From the NCBI GenBank assembly GCA_938045085.1, contig CALINZ010000187.1, forward strand, positions 1-6,245: 6,245 bases of DNA, in the 5' to 3' direction. Of the stretch, positions 5,013-6,245 are shown piece after piece (the first letter of the stretch is position 1; the number at the start of each line of letters is the position of its first letter). Made by a program: the position numbers and the translations under genes. Under the pieces are notes generated by a model that saw only the letters and a program-made list of their open reading frames with translations, was not told the DNA's origin and made no database searches. The stretch is from an uncultured Collinsella sp. (lineage in GTDB: Bacteria > Actinomycetota > Coriobacteriia > Coriobacteriales > Coriobacteriaceae).

Positions 5013-6188
5013 CTAACGACTGGCCGCCACGTCCTTAGTCCAGCAGTGCACGCCGCCGCCGGACAGGTTAAGCGCGAGGGAATCAATCATGATGACCTTG
5101 CGATCGGGGAAGCAGCTCTCAAGAACTGCCTTGGCCTGCTCATCCTTCTCTTTCACGACCTCGCTCATGCCCTCGTGGTAATAACGCTGGCCAAGAACGA
5201 CGCCGTTGCAAATCAGGAAGTTGCAGTAGCTCGCTGCGGCGTAGAAGTGGACGGGGCCCTCGGGCCAGGGGGTGCCATCCATAAACTTGCCGCCCATTTC
5301 GTCGATGAAGCCCTTATAGAGCTCGTAATCTTCATCGCCAGGGGCGATAACGACTTCAATAGGCTCGGCGGTGGGCATACGAACGATCTCGAAGGGCTTG
5401 CCCTCCCAGTCCGTTTCGTTGCTCAGGATCTCGTAGGCTGCCTCAATGCGGCGACGAGACTCTGCTCCAGCCTTGCTCGAGGCTGCCTCTTCATCGGACA
5501 CCTCGGCAAGAAGAATCTTGTTCGGAGTGATAAAGCGACACATCTCATCAATGTGAGCTGCAAAGCTCATGCCAAAGACGGGAGTTCCGTCTTCCTTCTC
5601 GTCGAGGATGCCCAGTCGATAGTCGTCGTCCTCGAGCATAGGCTGCGGAAGCCAGATAACCTTGTTGAGGTTGTAGATGCGCTTATACTCGGCCTCTATT
5701 TCCTCTTTCGTGAACTCGGGATTACGCTTGCGGCATTCCGTGTCCTCGATGGCGATCAGAGTGCCGTGACCGTCAAACTCGCGGTCGCCGCCCTCCGAAA
5801 CCATTTCGGAATTGACGATATCGAAGCAACCGAGCGCAACCGCCATGTGAACGGCTGCCTTACGTGCGGACTGGCACTCCGGGGAGTTCTTGTCCCACAC
5901 GCCGTAATAGGTCCAAGCGGGGTTGACCATATAAGAATGGCCCTTGTCGTCGACCATGATGCTGGGACCGTTGTCGCGGACATAGAAGTTGGAGTCTTCG
6001 AACTGCGTGATCTCGATGCGATCGAGATCAACCCCCTCCTCCTTCAGGCGCGAGCAAGCCTCCTCATAGGAGCCGGGGGTGCCGCAATTGAGGTTGACCG
6101 TAACGTCGCCATACTCTTTCATTATCTTGACTAAAGACTGTATGCCTTTAGACTGGTATCCGTCATCGTTTGTAATCAAAATTCTCAT
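5013..6188 (-). CDS. Agmatine-deiminase-family protein with a SurE-like N-terminus
   Basis: From about residue 30 this 391-residue protein follows the agmatine deiminase (guanidino-group-modifying) family, which converts agmatine plus water to N-carbamoylputrescine and ammonia. Visible landmarks: YVRDNGP (69-75, family R-D-x-G-P with catalytic Asp72), NPAWTYYGVW (89-98), EGGDREFDGHGT (132-143), a TECRKRNP segment (150-157), AHIDEMCRFI (211-220) with His212 and Asp214, ASYCNFLICN (319-328), and GGGVHC (377-382) with the nucleophile Cys382. The catalytic set is complete. The first 22-31 residues do not match the family, which normally starts with a tryptophan-containing segment of about 50 residues. 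They read MRILITNDDG then SKGI, the hallmark SurE nucleotidase start including its metal-binding NDDG. The aromatic before RD is Tyr69 where agmatine deiminases usually have Trp. No good Shine-Dalgarno precedes ATG 6188, but the internal Met23 has none either. It is the first gene of the cluster. Deiminase activity is likely; substrate is uncertain. Confidence 0.87.
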   Translation of the reverse strand: MRILITNDDGYQSKGIQSLVKIMKEYGDVTVNLNCGTPGSYEEACSRLKEEGVDLDRIEITQFEDSNFYVRDNGPSIMVDDKGHSYMVNPAWTYYGVWDKNSPECQSARKAAVHMAVALGCFDIVNSEMVSEGGDREFDGHGTLIAIEDTECRKRNPEFTKEEIEAEYKRIYNLNKVIWLPQPMLEDDDYRLGILDEKEDGTPVFGMSFAAHIDEMCRFITPNKILLAEVSDEEAASSKAGAESRRRIEAAYEILSNETDWEGKPFEIVRMPTAEPIEVVIAPGDEDYELYKGFIDEMGGKFMDGTPWPEGPVHFYAAASYCNFLICNGVVLGQRYYHEGMSEVVKEKDEQAKAVLESCFPDRKVIMIDSLALNLSGGGVHCWTKDVAASR

Positions 6189-6245
6189 ATACGCTACAAT
6201 TTTTTACAAAGATAATTAATCTTATCTCAACTTTTGTATTGGTTT
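6189..6245 (-). promoter_or_regulatory. AT-rich upstream region of the deiminase cluster
   Basis: This region is markedly AT-rich, as expected for a promoter, but no consensus pair is convincing. TTGAGA (6225-6230) could be a -35 box, with only GTAAAA at a 17-bp distance. A small dyad AAGAT-N5-ATCTT lies at 6209-6223, and TTGTA occurs twice one helical turn apart (minus strand, about 6204-6208 and 6194-6198). Either could be an operator. The window ends before the region is complete. Confidence 0.35.

Noticed and set aside
5046..6134. 362-residue plus-strand open frame opposite the deiminase
   Set aside because: It is antisense to a protein with a complete deiminase catalytic set, and its product has no recognisable domain.

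Overview
The window looks like chromosome from a moderately GC-rich, gut-type actinobacterium of the class Coriobacteriia, possibly Collinsella. This is an inference from the protein style, the Shine-Dalgarno use and the many palindromic intergenic repeats. No ribosomal or other decisive phylogenetic marker is present. I see no complete insertion sequence, CRISPR array, tRNA or rRNA.

Layout. (1) Positions 1-650 hold no convincing gene. They contain a 243-bp palindromic element (89-331) with long inverted ends and nested hairpins, a pair of CGACACT repeats 20 bp apart, and a perfect 23-nt palindrome at 428-450. (2) A single plus-strand gene (728-994) encodes an 88-residue ribbon-helix-helix (CopG-like) DNA-binding protein. 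It has its own promoter with an overlapping dyad, a second dyad in the 5' leader, and a terminator with a perfect 24-bp stem. (3) A convergent minus-strand tRNA-dihydrouridine synthase gene (1146-2099) follows. (4) A gene-free stretch (2100-2547) carries a likely promoter for that gene, a 185-nt hairpin element flanked by two copies of a 26-nt palindrome, and the terminator of the next operon. (5) A minus-strand three-gene cluster, read from right to left, ends the window: an agmatine-deiminase-family protein (5013-6188), an ornithine-carbamoyltransferase-like protein (3825-4889) and an MFS transporter (2548-3813).

The three-gene cluster is the most interesting part. The gene types match the logic of the agmatine deiminase pathway: a guanidino group is deiminated to a carbamoyl (ureido) amine, a transcarbamylase phosphorolyses this to carbamoyl phosphate plus free amine, and a transporter moves substrate or product. 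Each component departs from the standard version. The deiminase begins with about 22-31 residues that look like the N-terminus of the nucleotidase SurE instead of its own family's N-terminus. The transcarbamylase keeps the carbamoyl-phosphate motif STRTR but has HELP for HCLP and lacks the SMG ornithine loop. The transporter is MFS rather than the APC-type antiporter of the classical pathway, and no carbamate kinase is seen. I infer that the cluster handles a guanidino or ureido compound other than the textbook one. The substrate cannot be read from the sequence.
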